The notes under the pieces are model-generated. The model did not search any database and was not told the origin of the DNA. It saw nothing but the letters and a program-made list of their open reading frames with translations. Shown here in pieces: positions 31,812 through 42,000 of a DNA stretch of 64,000 nt. Every line of letters begins with the position of its first letter. Position 1 is the first letter of the stretch. The DNA is taken from the NCBI RefSeq assembly GCF_000153125.2, contig NZ_CM002299.1, positions 3,823,338 to 3,887,337 on the forward strand, written 5' to 3'. Origin of the DNA: Congregibacter litoralis KT71. Its GTDB lineage: Bacteria; Pseudomonadota; Gammaproteobacteria; Pseudomonadales; Halieaceae. The translations under genes and the position numbers were made by a program.

Positions 31812-33512
31812 TCAGGCAGCCGCCAGTGTTTCGCTCAGCTCGGCCTTGAGTTGTCGTTTGAAAATCTTGCCCGTGGCAATACGGGGGAGCGCCTCATCGT
31901 GAAAACGCACATGCGCCGGAATCTTGAACCCGGCAATGTGCTCCCGCAAAAATTCCTGCAGCCCTTCGGTAGTCAGGGTCTCTCCCTCGCGAAGCACCAC
32001 GCTGGCCGCCACGGCCTCGCCCAAACGCTCGTCGGGAACGCCATAAACAGCGGCCTCGAGAATCGCGGGGTGTTGATAGATGCCCGCTTCCACTTCGATG
32101 CAGCTGATGTTCTCACCACCGCGGATAATGATTTCTTTGATGCGATCGACGATGAACAAAAAGCCGTCCTCGTCCATGTAACCCACATCGCCCGTATGAA
32201 ACCAACCGTCGCGGAAAGCTTCGGCGGTGGCCTCGGGCTTGTTCCAGTAACCCAGACAGTTAGCGGGGGAATGAATACACACCTCGCCCCGCTCTCCCGC
32301 CGGCAGGGGCTGATCGTTCTCATCGAGGATCGCGATATCGGTCACCGCGGGCACCACCCGACCCGCGCTCCCCGGCCGGGCGCGGTACACGGCGCCCGTG
32401 TTGATGGTCCCCAGGGCATTGGTCTCCGTAAGCCCGTAACCGATCCCCGCTGAAGAGTGCTTAAAGGTCTTTGCAAGCTTCTCGACCTGTGCCGGCGGTC
32501 TGGCGGCGCCACCGCCGTAGATTTCGGCGAGGGAGGACAGGTCGCGGTCGGACTCTGCCGCCGCTGCCTGAAGCTCCGCAGACATGGTGGGCACACCGGT
32601 AAACCAGGTGATGCGCTCCTCTTCAATAATCCGCAGGGCTTCCTGTACGTCCCACTTGTGCATGATCACCAGCTTGCGGCCCACTATCAGCGACAGCAAA
32701 AAGGCCGTGTGACTGCCGGTGCAGTGAAACAGCGGTATGGTCAGCAAGCCCGACGGAGGGAACTTCGCCGGCTCCTTTTTACCCGCCGCCTGCTTGTCCG
32801 AGGTGCCCAGAAGCATCCAGCTGTACAGCGCCGACAACATGCCTCGATGGGACGACAGGGCGCCCTTGGGGTGCCCCGTGGAACCTGAGGTGTACATAAT
32901 CGTGGCGTAGTCGTCCGGCGCGACGTCAACAACCGGCATCTCCGCACCCTGGTGGGCACCGACAAGATCCCGAAAATTCCTGAAGCTCAGATCCAAACCG
33001 CTGCAATCATCGACGGCGATAAGCGCCAACTGCAGCTCCGCCTGCAAGGGCACCAGACGCTCCAGTCGCTGACGGTCCGCAATCACCACTTTGGCACCGC
33101 AGTCTTTCAGGCCATAGTCCAGCTCTTCCGTCGTCCACCAGGCGTTCATGGGTACGGCAACCGCACCAATTGACAGGGTGGCAATAAAACCCAGCATCCA
33201 CTGGGGATTATTGCGGCTGAGGATCGCCACACGGTCACCGGGCTGCACCCCGTAATCATCGATAAGCGATCGCGCCAGCGCCGAGGCCTGGGCGTAGCTC
33301 TCCCCAAAGGTGAGACGCTCGTCGCGGTAGACCGCGAACTCCTTGTCCGCGTGATTCAGCATGAACCGGAAGTAATCGCCCATGTTCCCGGGCGCCTTGG
33401 CGAAGCTTCGATACTCCGCACCGTCGATGGTGACGGTCTCCAGGGCAAAGGGCGCGCCGTCTTCGGTCAGCTTGGCGACCACGGCGTCGATTTTCTGCAG
33501 TTCTTCACTCAT
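31812..33512 (-). CDS. acyl-CoA synthetase (AMP-forming)
   Basis: This 566-residue ligase activates a carboxylic acid to its CoA thioester. Motifs: P-loop YTSGSTGHPKGAL (~209-221), GYGLTETNALG (~356), HTGDVGYMDEDGFLF (~452) with DRIKEIIIRGGENIS, and the A10 lysine in RIATGKIFKRQL near the end. It is full length. It sits between dehydrogenase genes, so the operon supplies its own substrate activation step. Similarity of form to FadD ligases for steroid or long branched acids is an inference from context, not from residues. Confidence 0.92.
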   Translation of the reverse strand: MSEELQKIDAVVAKLTEDGAPFALETVTIDGAEYRSFAKAPGNMGDYFRFMLNHADKEFAVYRDERLTFGESYAQASALARSLIDDYGVQPGDRVAILSRNNPQWMLGFIATLSIGAVAVPMNAWWTTEELDYGLKDCGAKVVIADRQRLERLVPLQAELQLALIAVDDCSGLDLSFRNFRDLVGAHQGAEMPVVDVAPDDYATIMYTSGSTGHPKGALSSHRGMLSALYSWMLLGTSDKQAAGKKEPAKFPPSGLLTIPLFHCTGSHTAFLLSLIVGRKLVIMHKWDVQEALRIIEEERITWFTGVPTMSAELQAAAAESDRDLSSLAEIYGGGAARPPAQVEKLAKTFKHSSAGIGYGLTETNALGTINTGAVYRARPGSAGRVVPAVTDIAILDENDQPLPAGERGEVCIHSPANCLGYWNKPEATAEAFRDGWFHTGDVGYMDEDGFLFIVDRIKEIIIRGGENISCIEVEAGIYQHPAILEAAVYGVPDERLGEAVAASVVLREGETLTTEGLQEFLREHIAGFKIPAHVRFHDEALPRIATGKIFKRQLKAELSETLAAA

Positions 33513-33553
33513 CGTTTTTATAGTTTCCTGTGCTTGCGGGCCTCATCAGTTCA

Positions 33554-34693
33554 TCAGTATCCACCGATACGGGCAAAGCGATCCAGGTGATAGTAGTAGT
33601 CCCCCATGAGATGCTCCAGAACCCGCGCACGCTTGAGATATAAACCGATATCGTATTCATCGGTCATACCCACGCCGCCGTGCATCTGTACACCCTCATT
33701 GCTGGCCAGTCGTGCTACTTCGCTGAGCTTGGCCTTGGCGGCACTGGCGTAGCGCGACAGACCCTGGTCATCACTGTCGATGGCCTGCAGTGCCTTGAGC
33801 ACGATGGAGCGCGCCAGTTCCAACTCCGCGAACAAGTGTGCGGCGCGGTGCTGCAGGCCCTGAAAGGATCCAATGACCTGACCGAACTGCTTCCGCTCGC
33901 GGATATAGTCCATCGTGCGCTCAAAGGCTTCGAGGGACAGGCCCAGCAACTGCGCCGAGAAGCCGATGGCGGCGATATCCAGCGTTCGCTCAAGCGCCGG
34001 CCAGGCGTCGCCTTCGCTGCCCATGAGGGCATCCGCCGGGACGCGCACCGCGTTGAGGGACAGCGCACCACACTGCCGGCTGTCGACCATATCGCAGGGC
34101 GTAATGCTCAATCCCGCCGCATCTGCCGGTATAAGGAAGGCGCTGAGCCCACGGGTCTCACCGGCAACACCACCACTGCGGGCAATCAGTACAAAAGCAT
34201 CCGCGCTAACGGCGTCCAACACCATGCGTTTTTCGCCGGAAATGACAAAGGCGTCCCCGTCGCGGGTCGCCGATGCGGTCACGCCCACAGGATCAAAGGC
34301 ACCGGACTCCTGAAGCGCCAGGCTCACCTGCTTTTCGCCCGCCGCAATGGCCGCGAGCCAGTGTGTTTTCTGCTCTTCCGTGCCCAGGCAATTGATCGCC
34401 GTGGCGCCCACGAGCACGCTGGCCTCGAGCGGCGAAGCGCTGAGATGACGACCTGCCTGCTCTAACACCACGCCCAGACCGGTGTAGCCATAGCCCAGAC
34501 CGCCATAGGCTTCGGGGATAGCGATGCCCGCCCAACCCATGTCGACCATCTCTTTCCACACGGCAGGTTCAAAAGCCAGTTCATCGCCAGAATCCCGGAG
34601 CTTGCGAAGATGTCCTACGGTCGCTTTGCTGGCTAAAAAGCCTGCTGCAGACTCCTTGAGCATCTGCTGTTCTTCATTCAGTACTAAAGTCAT
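33554..34693 (-). CDS. acyl-CoA dehydrogenase, probably the non-catalytic partner subunit
   Basis: This 379-residue protein has the ACAD fold: SLALQESGAFDP (~129) instead of the usual TEP motif, EKRMVLDAVSADAF, QLLGLSLEAFERTMDYI, FGQVIGSFQGLQH (~277) and MHGGVGMTDEYDIGLY (~340). In the C-terminal stretch where other family members read IYEGT, it has HLMGD, so the catalytic Glu is apparently Met. It lies 12 bp from the next dehydrogenase, which keeps the Glu. The pair resembles alpha2-beta2 dehydrogenases of steroid side-chain degradation (FadE28/29-type), where one subunit has no catalytic base. Confidence 0.85.
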   Translation of the reverse strand: MTLVLNEEQQMLKESAAGFLASKATVGHLRKLRDSGDELAFEPAVWKEMVDMGWAGIAIPEAYGGLGYGYTGLGVVLEQAGRHLSASPLEASVLVGATAINCLGTEEQKTHWLAAIAAGEKQVSLALQESGAFDPVGVTASATRDGDAFVISGEKRMVLDAVSADAFVLIARSGGVAGETRGLSAFLIPADAAGLSITPCDMVDSRQCGALSLNAVRVPADALMGSEGDAWPALERTLDIAAIGFSAQLLGLSLEAFERTMDYIRERKQFGQVIGSFQGLQHRAAHLFAELELARSIVLKALQAIDSDDQGLSRYASAAKAKLSEVARLASNEGVQMHGGVGMTDEYDIGLYLKRARVLEHLMGDYYYHLDRFARIGGY

Positions 34694-34705
34694 GACAGAT
34701 ACTCC

Positions 34706-35887
34706 TCAGGCGTCGGGGAGGCCAAGCACACGCTTGGCAACGATATTGAGCTGGACCTCCGAGGTACCGCCCTCGATGGAGTTACCCTTGGATCGCAGAA
34801 AGCTGCGCACCGTTTCTCCCTCGTGATATTGCTCGCCGGACCAGCCCAGGGCCGCCTCGCCGCCCACTGCAAGGTTCAGCTCATTGCGGCGCTTGTTCAG
34901 CTCCGTACCGTAGTATTTGAAAATTGATGACGCGGGACCGAGGCCCTGCCCGGCTTTGACTTCGTCGCCCACCCGCTCCATGGTCGCGCCGAACACCAGA
35001 GTATCGAGCTGATGCTGTGCTATATCCTGGCGGAGAATGCCGTTGCGTAGCCGACCCTCGGCGTCTGCCCCCAGCGTCTCCAATGCCGTCTTGCCCAGAG
35101 ACTTTCCACCGGAGGTACCAAAACCCGAGATCATTTCCCGCTCGTGAGTGAGAAGATACTTGGCAATCGTCCACCCCTGCCCGGCCTCGCCCACCAGATT
35201 GCGTTTTTCTGCCCGGGCATCATCAAAAAAGGTCTCACAGAAGGGCGATGAGCCGCTGATCAGGCGAATAGGCTTGACCGTAACGCCCGGCTGATCCATG
35301 TCGAAGAGCATGAAGCTGATGCCTTCGTGCTTGCTGCCGGAGTTGTCCGTGCGCACCAGGCAGAATATCCAGTCCGCCTTGTCCGCGTAGGACGTCCAGA
35401 CTTTCTGACCGTTGATGAGGTAGTGATCGCCCTGGTCATCGGCACGGGTTTGCAAACTCGCGAGATCAGATCCCGCGCCCGGCTCCGAATAGCCCTGACA
35501 CCAGCGGATCTCCCCACGACAGATCGGCGGGAGGTGCTCACGCTTCTGCTCTTCACTGCCAAACTTCAGCAGCGCGGGTCCGAGCATCGAAATACCAAAG
35601 GAGTCCAGGGGACGGCGGGCGCCGATGCGCGCCATCTCTTCCTTCAAAACCTTCACTTCCTCTGCGGACAGCCCACCGCCGCCATATTCCTTTGGCCAGT
35701 GAGGGACAGTCCAGCCACGCTCGGCCATGCGTTCGCACCACAGGGGTTGTTCGGGAATATCGATCTCGGGCTTTCGACCGCCGTTGTAGATATCCTCAAA
35801 GCCGCTGACGGGCTGGCGCATGGAGTCGGGACAGTTGGCGTCGAGCCACTCCCGGGTTTCCTGACGAAAGGTGTCGATCTCGGTCAA
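34706..35887 (-). CDS. acyl-CoA dehydrogenase, probably the catalytic partner subunit
   Basis: This 393-residue enzyme is first in the lipid operon. It has WCQGYSEPGAGSDLASLQTR (~129-148), VWTSYADKADW, FKYYGTELNKRRNEL (~320) and IEGGTSEVQLNIVAKRVLG at the end, with the catalytic-position Glu retained in IEGG. The start is TTG with AGGAGG eight bases upstream; no ATG fits. The upstream promoter overlaps a 15-bp palindrome. Together with the next gene it is predicted to form a heteromeric flavin dehydrogenase. Confidence 0.9.
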   Translation of the reverse strand: MTEIDTFRQETREWLDANCPDSMRQPVSGFEDIYNGGRKPEIDIPEQPLWCERMAERGWTVPHWPKEYGGGGLSAEEVKVLKEEMARIGARRPLDSFGISMLGPALLKFGSEEQKREHLPPICRGEIRWCQGYSEPGAGSDLASLQTRADDQGDHYLINGQKVWTSYADKADWIFCLVRTDNSGSKHEGISFMLFDMDQPGVTVKPIRLISGSSPFCETFFDDARAEKRNLVGEAGQGWTIAKYLLTHEREMISGFGTSGGKSLGKTALETLGADAEGRLRNGILRQDIAQHQLDTLVFGATMERVGDEVKAGQGLGPASSIFKYYGTELNKRRNELNLAVGGEAALGWSGEQYHEGETVRSFLRSKGNSIEGGTSEVQLNIVAKRVLGLPDA

Positions 35888-35968
35888 AGCAAAGGCCTCC
35901 TGAGCACGGGGGGATCTAGTGTGACTGCTGCGAATGAACGCTGCCGGTGACGAAAAACACAGGTTTTG

Positions 35969-35997
35969 AACATACAGTATGTTTTGCTGTCACTCAA
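35969..35997 (-). promoter_or_regulatory. predicted promoter with overlapping palindromic operator
   Basis: Minus strand TTGAGT, 17-base spacer, TATGTT. The perfect palindrome AACATACAGTATGTT (35969-35983) covers the -10 and the end of the spacer. Looser outer arms GTGAC/GTCAC lie at 35947-35951 and 35989-35993. The position is right for a repressor of the ten-gene lipid operon; a TetR-family protein is the likeliest type, but none is encoded nearby. Confidence 0.6.
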
Positions 35998-36016
35998 GTA
36001 TTCTGCCCCTTGAAGA

Positions 36017-36046
36017 AAAGGCGCCGGCATGTTTTCCGGCGCCTTT
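36017..36046 (-). terminator. terminator after the OmpA-like lipoprotein gene
   Basis: Perfect 11-bp stem AAAGGCGCCGG / CCGGCGCCTTT with an 8-base loop, 21 bp past the stop codon at 36068. It is symmetrical and could also act on the plus strand, but no plus-strand gene ends here. Confidence 0.8.
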
Positions 36047-36067
36047 GTTTAAGCGGCCGCTGTCGCT

Positions 36068-36835
36068 CTAGCGAACGACCAGTTCAACGCGACGATTGCG
36101 CTCCCGGCCATCGCGGGTGTCGTTGCTGGCGACGGGGTCAGCCTCACCGCGGCCCGTGGCGCGCAGCTGATCCGCATCAACGCCTTGGGACACCAGGTAA
36201 TCCACAGCCGCCTGAGCACGACGCTTGGAGAGGCCCAGGTTGTACTCTTCGGGACCCGACGTGTCGGTGTAACCAACCACGTCCATCTTCACACTGCTGT
36301 GGGACTTGATGACGGCAACAGCGGCATCCAGCGCTGCGCGGGACTGTGCATCCAGAGCGGCACTGTCAAAGTCAAAGCTCAAGCGGTCTACCGTGAGCAC
36401 CACTTCGTCCTTGATCGGACAACCCGTGGCATCAACCTTTACACCCTCAGGCGTATTCGCACACTGGTCCTTGTAGTCCGCTACGCCGTCACCATCGCTA
36501 TCGAGAGCGCATCCGTTCATGTCGACTTCCGCACCGGCGGGCGTATTGGGGCAACGATCCTTGTCGTCGGTAACACCGTCGCCATCGCTGTCCACGGGCG
36601 CAGCGGCCGCTGCTGCCACGGGAGCGGGTTCTGCCTTGTCACAGATAACGGCCCCTACACCGGCCCCTACGGCCACACCGCCGACGGCGCCGGCGCCACC
36701 CGCAGCCGCGCCCACAGCGCCACCCACGGCGCTGCTGCCCACGATACAGGCCTCATATTCACGCTCATCTACGCTGGAACAGGCCGTCAAAGCGGCGGCC
36801 ACGAAAAGCATAAAAAGCCGTACGGAAAACTTCAT
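36068..36835 (-). CDS. OmpA/Pal-like outer-membrane lipoprotein with TSP3 repeats
   Basis: This 255-residue envelope protein has a lipoprotein signal peptide (LTAC, Cys19), then a glycine/alanine zipper (~30-60) able to sit in a membrane, two calcium-binding thrombospondin type 3 repeats (DSDGDGVTDDKDRCPNT and DSDGDGVADYKDQCANT, ~83-135), and a C-terminal OmpA peptidoglycan-binding domain (~145-255; FDFDSAALD, LSKRRAQAAVDYL, GRERNRRVEL). It should tie the outer membrane to the cell wall. It stands alone, followed by a strong terminator. Confidence 0.88.
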   Translation of the reverse strand: MKFSVRLFMLFVAAALTACSSVDEREYEACIVGSSAVGGAVGAAAGGAGAVGGVAVGAGVGAVICDKAEPAPVAAAAAAPVDSDGDGVTDDKDRCPNTPAGAEVDMNGCALDSDGDGVADYKDQCANTPEGVKVDATGCPIKDEVVLTVDRLSFDFDSAALDAQSRAALDAAVAVIKSHSSVKMDVVGYTDTSGPEEYNLGLSKRRAQAAVDYLVSQGVDADQLRATGRGEADPVASNDTRDGRERNRRVELVVR

Positions 36836-37071
36836 GGTGATGTCCTTTCTTTACTATTTTGTCGACGCACGTGTGGCGGGAGTCAATGGCGCTCCCTCAC
36901 AACCCTCTGGCGCGTGATTGTCTCAAGCGCCACTGCGCCGGAGAGTACACCATTTATGCGACAGGTCACATCTCCCCGCGTGACGATCGTTGGCGTCCAT
37001 CGCCATTGCATCAGGACCGGAAGCGCATGGATGCTAGTATTTCTCCCAACCGCTTATCCTCGGAGATTTTC

Positions 37072-37839
37072 ATGTATCAGACCCTTGAAGTAGAGCGTCA
37101 GGGCAGCATTGCGCGCCTGTGGCTGAATCGGCCGGATAAGCTCAATCCTCTGTCCCTTCTGACCCTGGAGGAGCTGATCGCGGCGGCCGCCGAGTTGAAC
37201 AAAGATAGTGCCTTGAAGGTGGTCATCGTCGGGGGACGGGGGCGCTGCTTTTCCGCCGGCGCCGATCTTGGAGGCTTCCCCAAACCCGAAGAAGCGGGTG
37301 CAAGGGATGCCGCCGACACGGGGCGCCGCATGGCAGACGCCCTGGAAAGCATCAATGCGGTAACCATCGCACGCATCCAGGGATGGTGCGTAGGCGGCGG
37401 ACTGGTACTGGCGGCCGCCTGTGATCTGCGGGTTGCGAGCGCCGATGCACGCTTCTCCATTCCTGAGATCGATCTGGGCATCCCCCTGGCCTGGGGCGGC
37501 ATTCCCAGGCTCGTTCGGGAAATAGGCCCCGCACTCACCAAGGAGCTGGTGATGACCTGTCGGCCCTTTGACGCGGCGGAGGCTCTGTCGGCGGGTTTTC
37601 TCAACCGAAGTGTTGCCCCCGAAGAACTGGACAAGGCCGTCGATGACCTCGCTGCTGCAATCAACAGCCGTCCCGCCTTCCCCGTGCAGGCAACAAAGCG
37701 TCATGTCGATGCGGTTACCGCCAATCAGGTGGGCCTGGGGCGCTCCTGGTCCGACGCCGACAGTTTGCTCGCGGGCCTCATGGACCCGGAGTGTCAGGAG
37801 GCGCGGGAGCGCTACGTAAAAGACCGACAAAAAAGCTGA
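37072..37839 (+). CDS. enoyl-CoA hydratase/isomerase family protein
   Basis: This 255-residue crotonase-fold protein has the oxyanion-hole segments FSAGADLGGF (~63) and GWCVGGGLVLAAACDLRVAS (~104-123), followed by the usual FSIPEIDLGIPLAWGG. The acid residue often found as Glu in the second segment is not obvious (GGGLVLA), so it may be an isomerase, hydrolase or decarboxylase instead of a hydratase. The ATG at 37072 has GGAG eight bases upstream; an open frame to 36859 adds unrelated residues. It ends 5 bp from the convergent broken gene. Confidence 0.85.
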   Translation: MYQTLEVERQGSIARLWLNRPDKLNPLSLLTLEELIAAAAELNKDSALKVVIVGGRGRCFSAGADLGGFPKPEEAGARDAADTGRRMADALESINAVTIARIQGWCVGGGLVLAAACDLRVASADARFSIPEIDLGIPLAWGGIPRLVREIGPALTKELVMTCRPFDAAEALSAGFLNRSVAPEELDKAVDDLAAAINSRPAFPVQATKRHVDAVTANQVGLGRSWSDADSLLAGLMDPECQEARERYVKDRQKS

Positions 37840-37844
37840 GGGGT

Positions 37845-38861
37845 TTATCGACCGCCCACCAGTTCACGGTCGAGCATCACCTCCAGGCGGAACACAACGC
37901 CCAGCACACCCTCGCGCTTCTCTTCGTAAAGATCCCGACGCCAGTTGTAGCTGGGCTCTATTTCGTAATAGAGAAACTCCCGAAAAAACTGTTTTCGATA
38001 CAGGAAACCCAGGCGGTAGCTGGTCTCGTAGTTCTCCGGCTGGTCCCGACCGCTCACGGTTACGAAGTACTCGATGGCACTGGGAAATTTTCGTGGTCAT
38101 CCAGCCAACGGCGGTAGGTGAGCCCCGTGTTGTAGTCCCAGAACTCTTTTTCTTCACGATAGCGCACCCTCCCCCCCCCAGCGGATGAGGCTTTTGTCGT
38201 CCAGGATGCGGTTGGCCTCAAAATTCGTCAGGGAGCGATATCCGTCCTCCGTGTGGTACTGGAGTCGCTGGGTAACTCGCGCCCAGCTGTTATCGGTCAG
38301 GGGTTGCTGATAGCGAAAACGCACGCCGGGCAGAAGCGCAGGACCGGACCTAACGGATAAGGTCGCATCCAGGCGGGTGCGCCGACTATCCCTGAAGTTA
38401 AACCGCACGCCCACGTCGTTTTCCTGGGCGCGCTCTTCCTCCGTCAGGGTTTGCTCAGACTCTTCACCGGAAAAAACCAGGTCGATACGTTCGGATATTT
38501 TTGGTAGATCCACCTGGCCCCGCAGGCGAACCTTCAGATCGTGTCCATCGCGCTGGTCCCAGTCATCGAGAAATATGGCGCGCACAAAGGAGTCGGCGCG
38601 CTCGGCGTCGCGCACGGGGGCGCCAAAGAAATCATCCATCCATTGGACCAGGTCCTGGGCGCGATTGGTGGCGTATTCGTGGCTGCTGTCGACCCAGTGC
38701 TTTTCCTCTCCTTCCTCCTGCGGGGCGACAGAGGACTCCTTCAACTGAGGAGCGTCCGCTGGTGCCTCCGCCGGCGAAACAGCGGTCTGTCTCTGCACCT
38801 CATCACTGTCGGATGTCTCAGACCTTGCAGGCAGAGCCGCAAACATCAGCAACACCAACAA
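37845..38861 (-). pseudogene. predicted outer-membrane barrel-like protein, two frameshifts
   Basis: The first 230 codons from 38861 read as an envelope protein (hydrophobic start, Pro/Glu-rich spacer, then alternating strands such as RLDATLSVRSGP and WARVTQRLQYHTEDG). The frame then hits a stop at 38154, but removing one G from the run of nine (38171-38179) continues WGGRVRYREEKEFWDYNTG, and adding one base near 38082-38090 restores the last ~75 codons (EYFVTVSGRDQPENY) to a stop at 37845. Both sites are homopolymers, so assembly error is possible. The start is also poor (TTG, no charged N-region). I do not recognise the family; whole length would be ~338 residues. Confidence 0.65.
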
Positions 38862-39052
38862 TAGGTGCGGGAGGGGGATTTTGGACCGGGTAGGAATAGG
38901 GCGCCTCTACTCACTTTTAAGGACGACTTCGACTATGGCAGAGTCGCGTCCAATTGTGGAGTTCATCACACATCTGGCACGTGATTTGCTGTTAAAATTC
39001 AGGCCTTTGAAAAGCATAAAAAAGCAAAACCCCGGACTCTTGAGTACTTAAA

Positions 39053-42000
39053 TTGAAACGTTTCAAAGCCCCTCGTATTTCACATACGGTCCTTGCTCAA
39101 GTTTGCATCGCCCTTTTGCTGGGTTTTTCTGCACTCCATGCCAGCGCTCAGATTCCCACCATCGCCGTTCAGGGATTGCCTACCCAACCCTTGCTGGGCG
39201 AGTCGTTTTGCGCCGATGTTAATTTCACTAACAGTGATAGCACCACCGGCTTCGGCCCCTATCTGAAACTGGTCATTGATGAGGGCATCTCGGGGCTCTC
39301 TGCGGATTTCGTCGACATCGCCCCGCAGCTGACGCAAATAGGCACCTTCGATGCCAGCGGCACCTTGCTCGACCCTATCACCGGCGCGACTATCACGGGT
39401 AATCCCGGCGGCATGGCATGGATTGTTCGCTATCCTGTGGGTTCTGTGGATCAGGGTCAGCCGGGCCTGGTCATGACCCTGTGCGCAACCCTGGACCCGG
39501 GCTCGGATATCGGTGTTGATAAACCCTTTGATATCACGCCGGGCTTTGAATTTGGAGACACCACCACCGGCACCAATGGTCCCATTGAGGGAGCCCTCTT
39601 CGACTCAGAGGTCACACCCACCCTCGCGCGCGTCACTAAAGGCAACAGTGCCCTGGAGAGTGAACGCCCTCCGGGGCCCAGCAACGAGTTCAGCTATACC
39701 TGGACCGTCGACATATCAGATGGTGTGTCCCTTGATAATGTCGTCCTTACGGACAGTCTTCCGCCGGAAATCCAGTGGGCAGGCCCCGTCACTATCAGCG
39801 CGCCCCTCGGTACCGGCTGCGCCGTAGCCGCTCCCTACGACCCCCTGAATCCTCCCCTACCGGGGGCGACAATAACCGTGAACTGCACCGCCGTGCTCGG
39901 CGCCACGAGTACCAGCGACGTGACCGTCACCGTGCCGGTGTACATCACCGACGTTCTCGATGAGACATTGGCAAACGACGAACTGGCCATCACCAACACG
40001 GTCGATTTCAGCTACGAGTATTTAGGGGTCGCCGACAGCGACACTGCCAGCAGCACGGTAACTGCAAAGAACGTTGCCGTGCAGAAGTCCGTATCGGGCA
40101 CCGGCCTCCCCGGCGGCGTTCTGACCTATGCATTCAATTTTCAGATAACGGACTACCCCGATACGCCCGGTGCGGGCGCAAGCACCATCACCCTGACGGA
40201 CACCCTCGCGGATGGCCTGAGCTTTGACGGCACCGTGGCCCTGGTTATCGACACTAGCGTCGTGCCGATTACAGCTACCGCAATGCCGGGAGGGGCACCC
40301 GGTGAAACCGATCTGCTGTGGGACGTCACCGCGGCGGTCGGTGGTCCGATAAACAATGGGGCCAGAGGGTCGCTCACGTTCGAAGCGACCATTCTCAACA
40401 ACTACTCCGACGGCAGCCCCGTACTCGCATCGGATGGCTTCGACAACGACGTCACTCTGGATTACGGACTCACTGCCGGCGGCGGCGGCTCTGACGGTTC
40501 AGCAATCACCGCACCGGTAGAGCCCAATGTGCCGAGTAAAACAATTTTCTCGCCCAACCCCCTCCCCAGCGCCGTGGAGCCCGGGGAAGCCGTTGTCTTC
40601 GAATTAACTTTAAGCATTCCCGCAGGCAACACCGCTAATGTTGTTTTCGTCGATTTTTTACCCCGTCCGGTGTTTGACGTTGCGGATTTCAACCCAGCGA
40701 CCGATATCCAGGTCCTGACACCTTTTTCTGCCTTGTCACCCACGATCACCACTGACACCAGCAACAACTCCATACGCATGGAATTTGGCGATGTCGCCAC
40801 TGTCATCGCCACCAGTCTGCGGGTTCGCTTGACGGCGCGGGTAGTCGGCACGCCCTTTGCCGACTCCCTCTTTCTCACCAACCTGTTGCAAACCAGCTAC
40901 GACACCACCGACGGTCGAACCATCACCGAACTGAAGGCCGCCGGCCTTACCGTAGGCGCGCCCTCACTAACCATTACCAAAGGCGTCATTGCAGCGGCAA
41001 ACCCAAACGCCACGATTATCCCTGCGCCTCCGGGTAATCCTTCGACGGCACTTGCCAACAGCGACGTGAACGGTGTCGATGCCTTTGATGAAATCACATA
41101 CCTCGTCACCGTTGAAAACACCGGTTCCACACCAGCCTATACCGTCACTATTGATGACCCTGGAGTGGCAGACCTGAGCTGCAACGAACCCTCCCCCGGC
41201 GATATTGAGAACGGTAACGGCACGCCTCTGAGCTTCACGGGAACCCTTGCGTCGGGGATCGTGCTGGATAACCGGCTGGCAGAGAATGATGGCAGTGAGG
41301 GTGCTCCCTTTGGCGCTGATACAGCGCTTCTTACCCTGCGCTGTGAGCTCGGGAGCGCGGTAGAGCCTGCCCAAACCATCGTTAACACGGCCGGCGTCAC
41401 CTGGACATCCACGCCGGATCCATCAACACCGTTTACCCGCATCGAAGAATCCGCCAGCGCGGCCATCAACGTTCCATCTCTGACCAAAGTTGTGACTGAT
41501 ATTGCGCCGGGATACAGCAGTGGCGCCCGCGAGGCCCACATCGGTGAGTTGGTGACCTATGAGCTTGTCGTCACCGTGCCCGAGGGCACCTCGAGCAGCG
41601 TGCGGGTTGAGGATTTGCTGCCCAATGGTATGGCCTTCGCCGATGTTGTCTCCGTCACGCCCAGTAGCGCCGATATCAGCACCTCCGAGGGCTCCTTCGC
41701 CGATGTGCTCGGGAATGCCGGTTTTAACAGCCAGGGTGGCGGCGCCACCGCGGAGGATCGACGCCTGGTATTCGGTCCCGGCAACAATGACAGTGGCTTT
41801 GGCAACATCACCAATAGCAACAGCGACAATAGCGTCGATGAAACAATAACCATCACCTACCGGGCCAAGGTTCTCAACGCTTCGGTAAACACCTCGGGCG
41901 CTCGCAAACGAAACCGTGCTCGCTGGTTGTGGCAAACCAGTGGGGAGCCTCGCCGCAACGTGGAGGTGCGCGCAAGACCGGTTGAAATCGTTGAAAGTCG

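Noticed and set aside
36859..37071. N-terminal extension of the enoyl-CoA hydratase
   Set aside because: Adds 71 residues without family support; ATG 37072 has a ribosome-binding site and normal crotonase start.
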